The translations under genes were made by a program, and so were the position numbers. 7,191 nt of DNA, from positions 1-7,191 of the forward strand of contig SKZC01000428.1 of NCBI GenBank assembly GCA_007127575.1. The letters run 5' to 3'. Within the stretch, counting starts at the first letter, position 1, and each line of letters opens with the position of its first letter. Below the pieces are notes generated by a model that was not told the origin of the DNA, ran no database searches, and saw only the letters and a list, made by a program, of their open reading frames with translations. Positions 1-6,592 of this stretch are shown here, in pieces. The stretch is from Gemmatimonadota bacterium. GTDB taxonomy: Bacteria > Gemmatimonadota > Gemmatimonadetes > Longimicrobiales > Gaopeijiaceae.

Positions 1-69
1 CTCCGCACCCGGGAGCTCCCCGTTTTCCCCACTTCCCCCGATCCGGTACGCCCTCAGGTTCCCCGCGAC
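1..69. other. Left-edge sequence before rimO, no feature assigned
   Basis: This GC- and proline-codon-rich stretch has no stop codon in any of the three + frames, so it may be the end of an upstream gene or the true 5' part of the rimO frame, which is open to the window edge. I see no convincing promoter, terminator or strong SD here. The only purine run near the rimO GTG is a weak AGG about 10 nt upstream. Confidence 0.4.
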
Positions 70-1491
70 GTGGAACCGGTGGAGCACCACATCGAGCCCA
101 CGGGTCCCTATGAGGGACCCCGGATCGGGCTCGTGACGTTGGGGTGCGACAAGAATACGGTGGACTCGGAGCGGATGATGGCCGCGCTGGTGGGCCATGG
201 AGCCCAGGTGTCCAGTCGGGTGGAAGGGGCCCAGGTGGTCATCGTGAACACCTGCGGGTTCATCGAGGCCGCCAAGGAACAGTCGGTAGAGACGATCTTG
301 GAGGCCTGCTCCCTCAAGGCCGACGGCGACGTCCAGGCGGTGGTGGCGGTGGGGTGCCTGGTTCAGCGTTACAAGGAGGAGCTGGAGACGGAGATCCCCG
401 AGGTGGACCTCTTCATGGGGCTCACCGAGATGCAGGAGCTGGTGCCGGAGCTTCGGGCCCGGGGCCTCCTTTCCGAGGAGCCTCCCTCGGTTCCCACCAT
501 GGAGCAGCCCCTCCGGATCCTCTCCACGGATACGCCGCACACCTCGTTCCTCAAGATCAGCGAGGGCTGCGACCACACCTGCGCCTTTTGCGCCATCCCC
601 CACATGCGGGGGCTCCACCGCTCCCACCCCGTGGAGGAGCTCGTGCGGGAGGCCCGGGAGCTGGAGGCCCGCGGCGTCCGGGAGCTCAACGTCATCTCCC
701 AGGACACCACCTGGTACGGAAGGGACCTTCAGCGGCGGGCCCGACGGGAGGGGAGGGGGGACGCGCCCCTCCTTCCGGACCTTCTTCGGGCCCTGGTGGG
801 GGAGACGGACGTTCCCTGGTATCGGCTCTTTTATATGTATCCGTCGGGGATCAGCGACGAGCTGGTGGAGTTGTTGGCCTCCTCCCCCCGGATCCTTCCC
901 TACCTGGATATGCCCATCCAGCACGGAAGCGATCGGCTGCTTCGCCTCATGCGGAGGCCGGAGCGCCGGGAGACGATCCAGGAGCGGGTCCGAAGCCTCC
1001 GGGCCGCCATCCCCGACCTCACGCTCCGAACCACCGTCATCGTGGGTTTCCCCGGCGAGACGGAGGAGGATTTCCAGGAGATGCTGGACCTCCTGCAGGA
1101 AGTCCGCTTCGAGCGCGTGGGCGCCTTCGCCTACTCGTTGGAGGAAGGGACCCGGGCGGCGGAGATGGAGGGTCATCTTGCTGAGGAGGTGAAGGAGGAG
1201 CGCCTCTCCCGTCTCATGGAGCTGCAGCGGGAGATCTCCTTCGAGGCGAACCAGGAGCTGGAAGGCCGGGTGGTCCCTGCGTTGGTGGACAGACTTCAGG
1301 ACGACGATCCGGACTTCGTGGCCCAGGCCCGGACCGAGGGTCAGGCAGTGGATGTGGATGGGGTCACCCACCTCCTCCACCCGGAAGCGGAAGGGAAGGA
1401 CGCCGGCTCGCGAATCGAGCCCGGTTCGATGATCCAGGTGGAGATCGTGGAGGCGCTGGACTACGATCTCATCGGGAGAGTGGTCTCGTGA
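70..1491 (+). CDS. rimO: Ribosomal protein S12 (aspartate)-methylthiotransferase RimO
   Basis: Radical-SAM methylthiotransferase that adds a beta-methylthio group to the conserved Asp of ribosomal protein S12, using SAM and two 4Fe-4S clusters in the cytosol. Seen: an N-terminal MTTase domain with the RimO-type LGCDKNTVDSE motif (MiaB usually has GCQMN) and cluster cysteines C26, C62 and C96. The radical-SAM CxxxCxxC is C167/C171/C174. Core motifs include YLDMPIQHGSD and TTVIVGFPGETEEDF. A C-terminal TRAM domain starts near residue 395 and ends LDYDLIGRVVS. The 473 aa length is slightly above the usual 440 or so, partly from an acidic C-terminal insertion. The GTG start is provisional: its SD is weak and the frame is open upstream, although 17 residues before the first conserved strand is normal. 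hemL follows after 28 nt, suggesting cotranscription. Confidence 0.95.
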   Translation: MEPVEHHIEPTGPYEGPRIGLVTLGCDKNTVDSERMMAALVGHGAQVSSRVEGAQVVIVNTCGFIEAAKEQSVETILEACSLKADGDVQAVVAVGCLVQRYKEELETEIPEVDLFMGLTEMQELVPELRARGLLSEEPPSVPTMEQPLRILSTDTPHTSFLKISEGCDHTCAFCAIPHMRGLHRSHPVEELVREARELEARGVRELNVISQDTTWYGRDLQRRARREGRGDAPLLPDLLRALVGETDVPWYRLFYMYPSGISDELVELLASSPRILPYLDMPIQHGSDRLLRLMRRPERRETIQERVRSLRAAIPDLTLRTTVIVGFPGETEEDFQEMLDLLQEVRFERVGAFAYSLEEGTRAAEMEGHLAEEVKEERLSRLMELQREISFEANQELEGRVVPALVDRLQDDDPDFVAQARTEGQAVDVDGVTHLLHPEAEGKDAGSRIEPGSMIQVEIVEALDYDLIGRVVS

Positions 1492-1519
1492 TCCGGCGCA
1501 AGAGTGTGGGGAGGGGACG

Positions 1520-2803
1520 GTGAGTATGTGGCAACGAGCGCAGGAGCTCATTCCGGGAGGCGTGAACTCTCCGGTTCGGTCCTTCGGCTCCGTGGGAGGA
1601 GAGCCCTTCTTCGTTCGTCGCGGGGCTGGAGCGTGGGTGGAAGACACGGAGGGGAACCGCTACCTGGACTACGTGCAGAGCTGGGGGCCCCTGATTCTGG
1701 GCCACGCCCATCCGGTGGTGGTGGAGGCGCTGGAGAAGCAGCTTCGGGAGGGAACGAGCTACGGCCTGATCACCGAGGCGGAGGTGGAGATGGCGGAGCG
1801 GCTCGTCCGCCTCGTCCCCAGCCTGGAGATGGTGCGGCTGGTGAACTCCGGGACGGAGGCCACCATGAGCGCCCTCCGTCTGGCCCGGGCGGCCACGGGA
1901 CGGGACCGGTTCCTCAAGTTCACGGGATGCTACCACGGCCACGCCGACCCCTTCCTGGTGGCTGCGGGAAGTGGGGTGGCCACCCTGGGGCTCCCCAACT
2001 CCCCCGGCGTGCCCGACGCGGCGGTGGAGACCACGGCCCTCCTCCCCTTCAACGACCTGGACCGGGTGGAGGAGCTCTTCCGGAAGCAGGGAGATGAGTT
2101 CGCCGCCGTGTTCCTGGAACCGGCCATGGGGAACGCGGGATTCATCCCGCCGGAGCCGGGCTTCCTGGAAGGACTCCGGGAGGTGACGGAGCGGCACGGG
2201 GCCCTTCTGGTCTTCGACGAGGTCATGACGGGCTTTCGTCTGGGCTTGGGGGGAGCGCAGGCCCGCTACGGCGTGACCCCGGACCTTACCACTCTGGGGA
2301 AGGTCATTGGGGCCGGCCTGCCGGTGGGTGCGTTCGGAGGTCGTCGTGATCTCATGGAGCGGATGGCGCCCACGGGCCCGGTCTACCAGGCGGGCACCCT
2401 CTCCGGGAACCCTCTAGCCACGGCGGCGGGCAACGCCCAGCTCGCCTTTCTGGAACGGGAAGATCCGTACACGGAGCTGGAGGAGTACGGGCGCCTCCTG
2501 GTGCAGGGGACGGTGGACGCTTTGCAGGCGGCCGGGATCCCGGCATCGGGGACGGCCCATGGGTCCATGTGGGGCGTGTTCTTCCACGAGGGGCCCGTCC
2601 GCTCCTTCGAAGACGCCAAGGAGGCGGACACGGACGCCTTCGGGCGGTTCCATCGGGCCCTCCTTCGGCAGGGGGTCCTGTTCGCCCCTTCCCCCTTCGA
2701 GGCCGGATTCATCTCGGTGGTTCATGGTCCTTCGGAGTTGGAGGCCACGTTGACGGCAGTGGGGAAGGCGGCCCAGGAGGTCTCCACGGGCAGCACGGTC
2801 TGA
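1520..2803 (+). CDS. hemL: Glutamate-1-semialdehyde 2,1-aminomutase
   Basis: PLP enzyme that isomerises glutamate-1-semialdehyde to 5-aminolevulinate, the last step of the C5 route into haem and other tetrapyrroles; cytosolic. Seen: the family N-terminus ELIPGGVNSPVRSFGSVGG, the SWGPLILGHAHP segment, phosphate-binding VNSGTEATMSALRLAR (S110-T112), YHGH at 138-141, the DEVMTGFR motif with cofactor-binding D233, and Schiff-base lysine K261 in TLGKVIGAGLPVGAFGG. APTGPVYQAGTLSGNP follows. The match runs end to end at 427 aa, the usual length, and these motifs separate it from ordinary class-III aminotransferases. The GTG start has a good SD (GAGGGG, 1511-1516); an in-frame ATG two codons later (1526) is the alternative. 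A GC hairpin sits directly after the stop. Confidence 0.96.
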   Translation: MSMWQRAQELIPGGVNSPVRSFGSVGGEPFFVRRGAGAWVEDTEGNRYLDYVQSWGPLILGHAHPVVVEALEKQLREGTSYGLITEAEVEMAERLVRLVPSLEMVRLVNSGTEATMSALRLARAATGRDRFLKFTGCYHGHADPFLVAAGSGVATLGLPNSPGVPDAAVETTALLPFNDLDRVEELFRKQGDEFAAVFLEPAMGNAGFIPPEPGFLEGLREVTERHGALLVFDEVMTGFRLGLGGAQARYGVTPDLTTLGKVIGAGLPVGAFGGRRDLMERMAPTGPVYQAGTLSGNPLATAAGNAQLAFLEREDPYTELEEYGRLLVQGTVDALQAAGIPASGTAHGSMWGVFFHEGPVRSFEDAKEADTDAFGRFHRALLRQGVLFAPSPFEAGFISVVHGPSELEATLTAVGKAAQEVSTGSTV

Positions 2804-2820
2804 GCCGGGACGCCCCCGGC
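2804..2820 (+). terminator. GC-rich hairpin right after hemL (weak terminator or mRNA 3' end)
   Basis: A perfect 6-bp stem, GCCGGG (2804-2809) with CCCGGC (2815-2820), has a 5-nt loop and begins at the base after the hemL stop. No T-run follows, so it is not a canonical intrinsic terminator. It could attenuate or stabilise the rimO-hemL message, or be a chance result of high GC. Confidence 0.3.
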
Positions 2821-2852
2821 GGCCGAGATCCTGTACGGGAGGAGGGAAGAGG

Positions 2853-3536
2853 ATGATGAAGAGGGCGGTGTCGAGGATGGGGCTCCTGGCGGCGCTGTGC
2901 GTCCTGACCTCCACCCTCGTTCCCGTGGGGCTTCGGGGACAGGATCTGGCGGATTTCGACTACGAGAACCTCTCCTTCCGGGGTCTCACCGCCGAGTGGG
3001 GGTACATCTATCCCAACCGAGTGGAGGCGACTCCCTCGGTGAGCGTGCGGATGGACCTGGGTTTTCTCGGTCCCGGAGTCCGAGTGGTCACGGGGGTGAC
3101 CCATTGGTCCTCTCCCCTGGTTCGTGAGGAGGTCCGCCGGCTGGAGGAGCGGGTGGAGGACCTGGTGCGGGAGCAATCCGGACAGGTCGTGAACGTGGAC
3201 CTGGGAGAGGTCCGCTGGTCCGACGTGGCGCTCCATGCCGATGCTCACATGATGTGGCAGGCGCCCTTCGGCACCTTCACCTACGCGGGCCTGGGCGCCA
3301 CCGCTCACGTCATGCGGGGGAGCGGCCGGGCGGTGGAGGATACCTTCGTGGAGGATCTTCTGGACTCGGTCCGGGCGGGGGTCAACGTCCACGCCGGGAT
3401 CGAGTACCCCCTGCACCGGCGGTTTCGGCTCCTGGGTCAGGGGCGCTTCGAGGTGCTGGAGAACCTGCGCTATCTGGAGCTCCGGATTGGGGGCCAGTTC
3501 ATGGTTCGAGGCTGGCTTCCGGAGGAGGGCGGCTGA
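2853..3536 (+). CDS. Secreted / outer-membrane beta-strand-rich protein of unknown function, coupled to lnt
   Basis: Not recognised as a named family. Seen: 227 aa with a Sec signal peptide (basic MMKRAVSR, hydrophobic core at about 9-25, likely cleavage near G29-Q30). The mature part is rich in alternating hydrophobic/polar stretches typical of amphipathic beta strands (about 42-52, 59-80, 122-150, 172-190, 195-220) with many Gly and aromatic residues. A strongly charged helix-like segment (about 90-108, VREEVRRLEERVEDLVREQ) may be a long loop or plug. The mature region has no Cys. This suggests a small outer-membrane barrel or periplasmic beta protein (inference). The ATG at 2853 (or 2856) follows purine-rich SD sequence at 2837-2852. 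Its stop overlaps the proposed lnt start (CTGA), so the two are probably translated together. Envelope function is plausible; the specific role is unknown. Confidence 0.75.
   Translation: MMKRAVSRMGLLAALCVLTSTLVPVGLRGQDLADFDYENLSFRGLTAEWGYIYPNRVEATPSVSVRMDLGFLGPGVRVVTGVTHWSSPLVREEVRRLEERVEDLVREQSGQVVNVDLGEVRWSDVALHADAHMMWQAPFGTFTYAGLGATAHVMRGSGRAVEDTFVEDLLDSVRAGVNVHAGIEYPLHRRFRLLGQGRFEVLENLRYLELRIGGQFMVRGWLPEEGG
3521..3529 (+). promoter_or_regulatory. Shine-Dalgarno deciding the lnt start (GGAGGAGGG)
   Basis: This strong SD-like run lies inside the last codons of the preceding gene. GGAGG at 3521-3525 is 7 nt before the CTG at 3533, which supports initiation there rather than at the distant ATG 3254 or the internal TTG 3602. 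Caveat: it also encodes Glu-Glu-Gly, so it could be there by chance. Confidence 0.55.
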
Positions 3537-5167
3537 CCCGGCCCCTCCTCCTCCCGCGAGGCGAGCGGCTCCCGGCGGCTCTCTCGGGGCTCCTCCTCGT
3601 CTTGGCCCAGCCTCCCTTCCACCTTCTTTTCCCCCCCTTCATCGCCCTGGTCCCCTGGGCGGTCTGGACCGCCCGCCTTCCTGCCGGAAGCGTGGGCTCA
3701 GGCAGGGCTCTGGCAGGCGGGTTCCTCCTGGGCATCGTTCACCACGGGCTCCTCCTCCACTGGCTCCCCGGGGCATTCCTCTGGTTCACCGTCCTGGCTC
3801 CCGTGGCTGCCTTGGCGGTGGTGGTGCTCCTGGCGGGGGTCTCCGCAGCCGGGGGGTGGGTGCTCCACCGCCTGGTGGTGGAACGTGGGGCTCCCCTCTG
3901 GTTCGCCCTCCCTGCGGTGTGGACGTTGGTGGAGTGGATTCCCTCCCTCCTCGGGGGGTTCTCCATGCCATGGCTGGGATTGGGGTTCTCTCTCACCGGC
4001 TTCCCCCGGCTTCTGGCCCCTGCGGAGTTGGGCGGGGCCCTGGCGGTGGCGGGATGGCTGGCGGCAGTGAACGGAGGACTGGGGCACCTCCTCCTCCAGG
4101 GGCGGCGTGGGAGGTTCGGTCTTCGGCCCTACCTTCGGCCCGCCGCCGTCCTCCCGGCCCTGCTCCTGTTGGCGGGACCCATGGGCTGGAGCCTGCACCG
4201 TGACGCCACCCTGGAGCTGGAGCCCGGGATGCAGGTGGCCGCGCTGGGGCTCCCCATCATGCCCGATCCTCTGGGAGACCGGCCGGTCCGGGCCCGCCGG
4301 GCTCTGGAGCGGGGCCGGAGCCTCCTCTCCGAGCTGAAGCCCGAGGGGGTGGCGCTGGTGCTCTGGCCCGAGGCTGCGGTTCCCCTCTATCTGGACGCCG
4401 CCGAGGGTGCCCCATACCGCCGTGCCTTGGCGGAAGAGGCGGACCGCCTCGGGGCCCGATTCCTGGTGGGGAGCTACCTGGAGGGAGATGGGCCCCTGAA
4501 CGCCGTGACGGTGGTGGAGGGTGGTGGGGAACTTGGGGATCGATACGGGAAGCGGCATCTGGTTCCCGGCGTGGAGGGGATTCCCGGTCCCCTGGGACGG
4601 CTCCCCGGGGTGCGTCCCGTCGGTGGGGGACGGCCGGGTCAGGGATTCGCTTCCGGAGATGGACCCGAGACCCTCCAGGCCGGCGAGTGGGAGGTGGTCC
4701 CACTCATCTGCTGGGAAGTGGCCTTTCCCCGGCAGGTGCCGAGAACGGCGGAAGGGGGGGGAGTCCGCCTTCTGGTGAACGCCTCCAACGACACCTTTCT
4801 GGGGCCCCGGGGGGCGCCCATGTGGTTGGGCTGGCCGGCCCGTCGCCAACACGAGGCCCATCTGATTTTGCGGGCGGTGGAGCACCGGGTTCCGGCCCTC
4901 CGTGCCGCGACGGCGGGGGGCTCGTTCCTGGTGGACCCCAAGGGGCGGGTGACGCACCGAGCGCCGGGGGACGGTGCGGGTCTGGTGGTGGGGACGGCCA
5001 TGAATGTCCGGACACACTCCACCCTCCCCTGGGTAGCACGATGGGGGGAGGTGGGAACGGGGCTTTTCGCTCTTACCGCACTCCTCCTGGCCCCGCTCCT
5101 CCTTCGGCTCCGGAGCCGCTTTCGGGGCAGGGCGGAGGTCGGGGCCCTGCGACATGAAAGCATGTGA
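3533..5167 (+). CDS. lnt: Apolipoprotein N-acyltransferase, probable CTG start
   Basis: Inner-membrane enzyme of the third lipoprotein-maturation step: it moves an acyl chain from phospholipid to the alpha-amino group of the diacylglyceryl-Cys of apolipoproteins, producing mature triacylated lipoproteins. Seen: several hydrophobic segments between residues 13 and about 220, including the family-like LSGLLLVLAQPPF; a periplasmic carbon-nitrogen-hydrolase domain with the Glu-Lys-Cys triad E280 (WPEAAVP), K340 (YGKRHLVP) and C393 (LICWE); NASNDTF and the LRAVEHRVPALRAATAGGS segment; and a last membrane helix at about 507-524. With this start it is 544 aa, a normal size. The ATG at 3254 would overlap the previous gene by 284 nt and add a low-complexity Gly/Arg/Pro leader. 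TTG 3602 would cut the first membrane segment. Oddities: Trp replaces the usual Tyr after the catalytic Cys, and PGVE replaces PFGE. Confidence 0.92.
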   Translation: MTRPLLLPRGERLPAALSGLLLVLAQPPFHLLFPPFIALVPWAVWTARLPAGSVGSGRALAGGFLLGIVHHGLLLHWLPGAFLWFTVLAPVAALAVVVLLAGVSAAGGWVLHRLVVERGAPLWFALPAVWTLVEWIPSLLGGFSMPWLGLGFSLTGFPRLLAPAELGGALAVAGWLAAVNGGLGHLLLQGRRGRFGLRPYLRPAAVLPALLLLAGPMGWSLHRDATLELEPGMQVAALGLPIMPDPLGDRPVRARRALERGRSLLSELKPEGVALVLWPEAAVPLYLDAAEGAPYRRALAEEADRLGARFLVGSYLEGDGPLNAVTVVEGGGELGDRYGKRHLVPGVEGIPGPLGRLPGVRPVGGGRPGQGFASGDGPETLQAGEWEVVPLICWEVAFPRQVPRTAEGGGVRLLVNASNDTFLGPRGAPMWLGWPARRQHEAHLILRAVEHRVPALRAATAGGSFLVDPKGRVTHRAPGDGAGLVVGTAMNVRTHSTLPWVARWGEVGTGLFALTALLLAPLLLRLRSRFRGRAEVGALRHESM

Positions 5168-5185
5168 CCCAGAACCCTCATGCCC

Positions 5186-5190
5186 AGGAG
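5186..5190 (+). promoter_or_regulatory. Shine-Dalgarno (AGGAG) deciding the ferritin-like start
   Basis: AGGAG ends 9 nt before the ATG at 5200. The competing in-frame GTG at 5164 has only a weak GAAAG upstream, so the ATG is preferred. Confidence 0.55.
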
Positions 5191-5199
5191 CGTACGCAT

Positions 5200-5631
5200 A
5201 TGGCCACCACGATGGATGAACTTCTCGAAGGACTCAACCACGACCTGGCTGCGGAATATCAGGCCGTCATCACCTATCAGCTCTTCGCCAGCCTCAGCAC
5301 CGGTCCCTTCCGGAACGAGATCCGGGAGTTCTTCCAGAAGGAGGTCCCGGACGAGATCGCCCACGCCGAGTTTCTGGCCGACAAGATCGTGGCCCTGGGT
5401 GGAACCCCGGCCACCGAACCCCTGCCGGTAAAGCTCACCCGGGACAACCGGGAAATGTTCGAGATCGCCCTGGAGGCGGAGGCGGAGGCGATCCAACGGT
5501 ACGAGAAGCGGGTTCGGCAGGCCGATGAGCTGGGACTCACCGGCCTCAAGGTGCAGTTGGAGGATCTCATCGTAGACGAAACGAACCACAAGGAGGAGAT
5601 GGAGAAGATCCTCCAAAACTGGAAGGAGTAA
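5200..5631 (+). CDS. Ferritin-like diiron-carboxylate protein (bacterioferritin-type four-helix bundle)
   Basis: Probable iron-binding/oxidising or storage protein, cytosolic. Seen: an all-helical 143 aa protein with the complete ferroxidase ligand set in order: E19 (LAAEYQ), E52-x-x-H55 (DEIAHAEF), E92/E94 (ALEAEAEA) and E127-x-x-H130 (DETNHKEE). The spacing is nearly that of E. coli bacterioferritin (E18, E51, H54, E94, E127, H130). The bacterioferritin haem-ligand Met (52 in E. coli) corresponds to I53, so inter-subunit haem binding is unlikely. The chain ends at W141-K-E, shorter than bacterioferritin (158 aa), so the short fifth helix is missing. It may therefore be a smaller Dps- or rubrerythrin-like relative. 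The start is ATG 5200 with AGGAG at 5186-5190. An in-frame GTG at 5164 overlaps the lnt stop as GTGA and would add 12 residues; that alternative is open. It lies 32 nt after lnt, with no obvious functional tie. Confidence 0.85.
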   Translation: MATTMDELLEGLNHDLAAEYQAVITYQLFASLSTGPFRNEIREFFQKEVPDEIAHAEFLADKIVALGGTPATEPLPVKLTRDNREMFEIALEAEAEAIQRYEKRVRQADELGLTGLKVQLEDLIVDETNHKEEMEKILQNWKE

Positions 5632-5802
5632 GCCCGGGGGCTTCGCCCCTCCGGTGAGCCGGCGGGGGTGGGAGCGCGGTGGGGGGTAGCCGTGGTCCGT
5701 GGGGGCGCCCACCTTACCCTTCCATGGACCCGAAATGTCTGGATCTGGGTACCGAACACAGTGGCCCAACGAACGATCGTGACCCTGACTCGAGGGTGAC
5801 CC
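5632..5802 (+). other. Intergenic region between the ferritin-like gene and the fmdB-type gene
   Basis: A non-coding gap of 171 nt. It holds a short GC hairpin after the ferritin-like stop (5636-5650), a second weak inverted repeat (GTGGG 5699-5703 with CCCAC 5708-5712), and just before the next ATG an ACCCT/AGGGT inverted repeat (5782-5797) overlapping its SD. I could not identify a convincing sigma-70-type promoter, although the next gene presumably needs one. Confidence 0.4.
5636..5650 (+). terminator. Candidate terminator hairpin after the ferritin-like gene
   Basis: GGGGGC (5636-5641) pairs with GCCCCT (5645-5650; one G-T wobble) around a TTC loop, starting 4 nt after the stop. The compact, very stable stem is well placed for a 3' end, but no T-tract follows, so intrinsic termination is uncertain. 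Confidence 0.4.
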
Positions 5803-6027
5803 ATGCCCCTTTACGAATACGCCTGCCGGAAGTGTGACACCGCCTTCGAGCGCCGCCTCTCATTCAGCCAGCGGGAGGAGGCGCAGCCATGCCCCGCCTG
5901 CGGCGCCGAGGAGAGCGAGCCTCTCCTCTCCGTCCCAGCTCGCCCGGGCGCCGGAGCGCAACCCGCCGCCCCTGTCTGCCCGAGCACGGGACAGGCCTGC
6001 GGCTGCCCGGCGCCACAGATGAACTGA
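5803..6027 (+). CDS. FmdB-family putative zinc-ribbon protein with Cys-containing tail
   Basis: A small protein (74 aa) of the FmdB/CxxC_CxxC_SSSS type, named after a putative regulatory protein but with no settled biochemical role. Seen: the family start MPLYEYACRKCDTAFE and the two knuckles C8-x-x-C11 and C30-x-x-C33, expected to bind one zinc ion. From about residue 45 there is a Pro/Ala-rich linker, then a tail with C59, C66 and C68 (CPSTGQACGCP), beyond the zinc pair. The ATG is preceded by GAGGGTGA (5792-5799), a good SD. It is separated from the ferritin-like gene by 171 nt and convergent with the - strand operon to its right, so it is probably transcribed alone. Family call is firm; function is not known. 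Confidence 0.88.
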   Translation: MPLYEYACRKCDTAFERRLSFSQREEAQPCPACGAEESEPLLSVPARPGAGAQPAAPVCPSTGQACGCPAPQMN

Positions 6028-6044
6028 AGCGGCTCTCCTCCGCC

Positions 6045-6059
6045 GGGTCGCTGGGACCC
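6045..6059. terminator. Hairpin in the convergent gap
   Basis: GGGTC (6045-6049) pairs with GACCC (6055-6059) around a 5-nt loop. An outer CCGCC (6040-6044) could also pair with GGCGG (6073-6077). It lies in the 64-nt gap between two convergent stop codons (6027 and 6092), where a bidirectional 3' end is expected. No T- or A-run flanks it, so the call is weak. Confidence 0.25.
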
Positions 6060-6091
6060 CTGGCCTCCGGAAGGCGGTGTGGACTGTGTGA

Positions 6092-6592
6092 TCACGGCCG
6101 GGCTTCTACCGAGTCCTTCAGGAGGGCTTCCAGCCGTGCGTAGCCCATCTCCATCCCTTCCGCCATCCCGGTGCCCATGGCCCCGTCCCGGGCCTCCTTC
6201 GACGCATAGCGCACGGTCATGGTCACTGTGGTCCGCTCCGGTCCGTCCTCCTGGAAGGTGACGGTCACCAGCGTCTCTCCACCGGTCCAGTCCTCGTCGA
6301 AGGTCTCCGTGTACACGAGCCGTTCGGGTGGCTCCACCTCTCGATACTCTCCCCCCATCCCCATCTTCTCCCCATCGGGTCCGTGCCACTCATACCGGAG
6401 GGACCCCCCGGGACGGATATCCAGGTCACACACGGCCAGCGACCACTTCTCGGGACCGTAGAGCCACCGCTTCACCACCGCCGGCTTCGTGAACGCCTCG
6501 TAGACCATGGTCCGGGGAGCGTCGAAGCTCCGGGTCATGGCGATCTCCCGGTCGCTGGGCGTGGTGACCTTGAGCTTTCCAGTGCCGCTCAT
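6092..6592 (-). CDS. SRPBCC-domain protein, AHSA1 (Aha1-like) family
   Basis: Small cytosolic protein (166 aa) with a START-like helix-grip fold, a family with a hydrophobic ligand cavity. It is named after the Hsp90 co-chaperone Aha1, but bacterial members mostly have no known ligand. Seen: the family N-terminus DREIAMTRSFDAPRTMVYEAFTKP, RWLYGP (42-47) with the conserved Trp, a Gly-rich GGSLRYEWHGPDGE hairpin, GGEYREVEPPERLVYTETF, and the C-terminal helix MEMGYARLEALL. The ATG at 6592 overlaps the stop of the upstream ArsR gene (ATGA) and has AGGAGG 9 nt upstream, so an in-frame extension further upstream is rejected. Paired ArsR and AHSA1 genes are a common bacterial arrangement, in which the regulator presumably controls its partner; that is inference here. 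The protein ends 64 nt from the convergent fmdB-type gene. Confidence 0.9.
   Translation of the reverse strand: MSGTGKLKVTTPSDREIAMTRSFDAPRTMVYEAFTKPAVVKRWLYGPEKWSLAVCDLDIRPGGSLRYEWHGPDGEKMGMGGEYREVEPPERLVYTETFDEDWTGGETLVTVTFQEDGPERTTVTMTVRYASKEARDGAMGTGMAEGMEMGYARLEALLKDSVEARP

Noticed and set aside
144..1184. Second + strand frame inside rimO (346 codons)
   Set aside because: It is Gly/Pro/Arg-rich shadow coding in another frame of RimO, with no domain or SD.
1469..2197. - strand open frame opposite hemL (242 codons)
   Set aside because: It is antisense to a full-length, motif-perfect HemL, has low-complexity composition and shows no recognisable family.
3254..3532. N-terminal extension of Lnt from ATG 3254
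   Set aside because: It would overlap the secreted-protein gene by 284 nt and consists of Gly/Arg/Pro-rich sequence unlike any Lnt; the homologous N-terminus begins just after CTG 3533.
3698..5769. Long open frames on the - strand opposite lnt and the ferritin-like gene (up to 485 codons)
   Set aside because: Their translations are Pro/Arg/Gly/His-rich without domains. They mirror real + strand genes with conserved catalytic residues, and high GC makes antisense stops rare.
5811..6389. - strand open frame spanning the convergent gap (192 codons)
   Set aside because: It overlaps both the zinc-ribbon and SRPBCC genes and its translation is Gly/Arg-rich without recognisable motifs.
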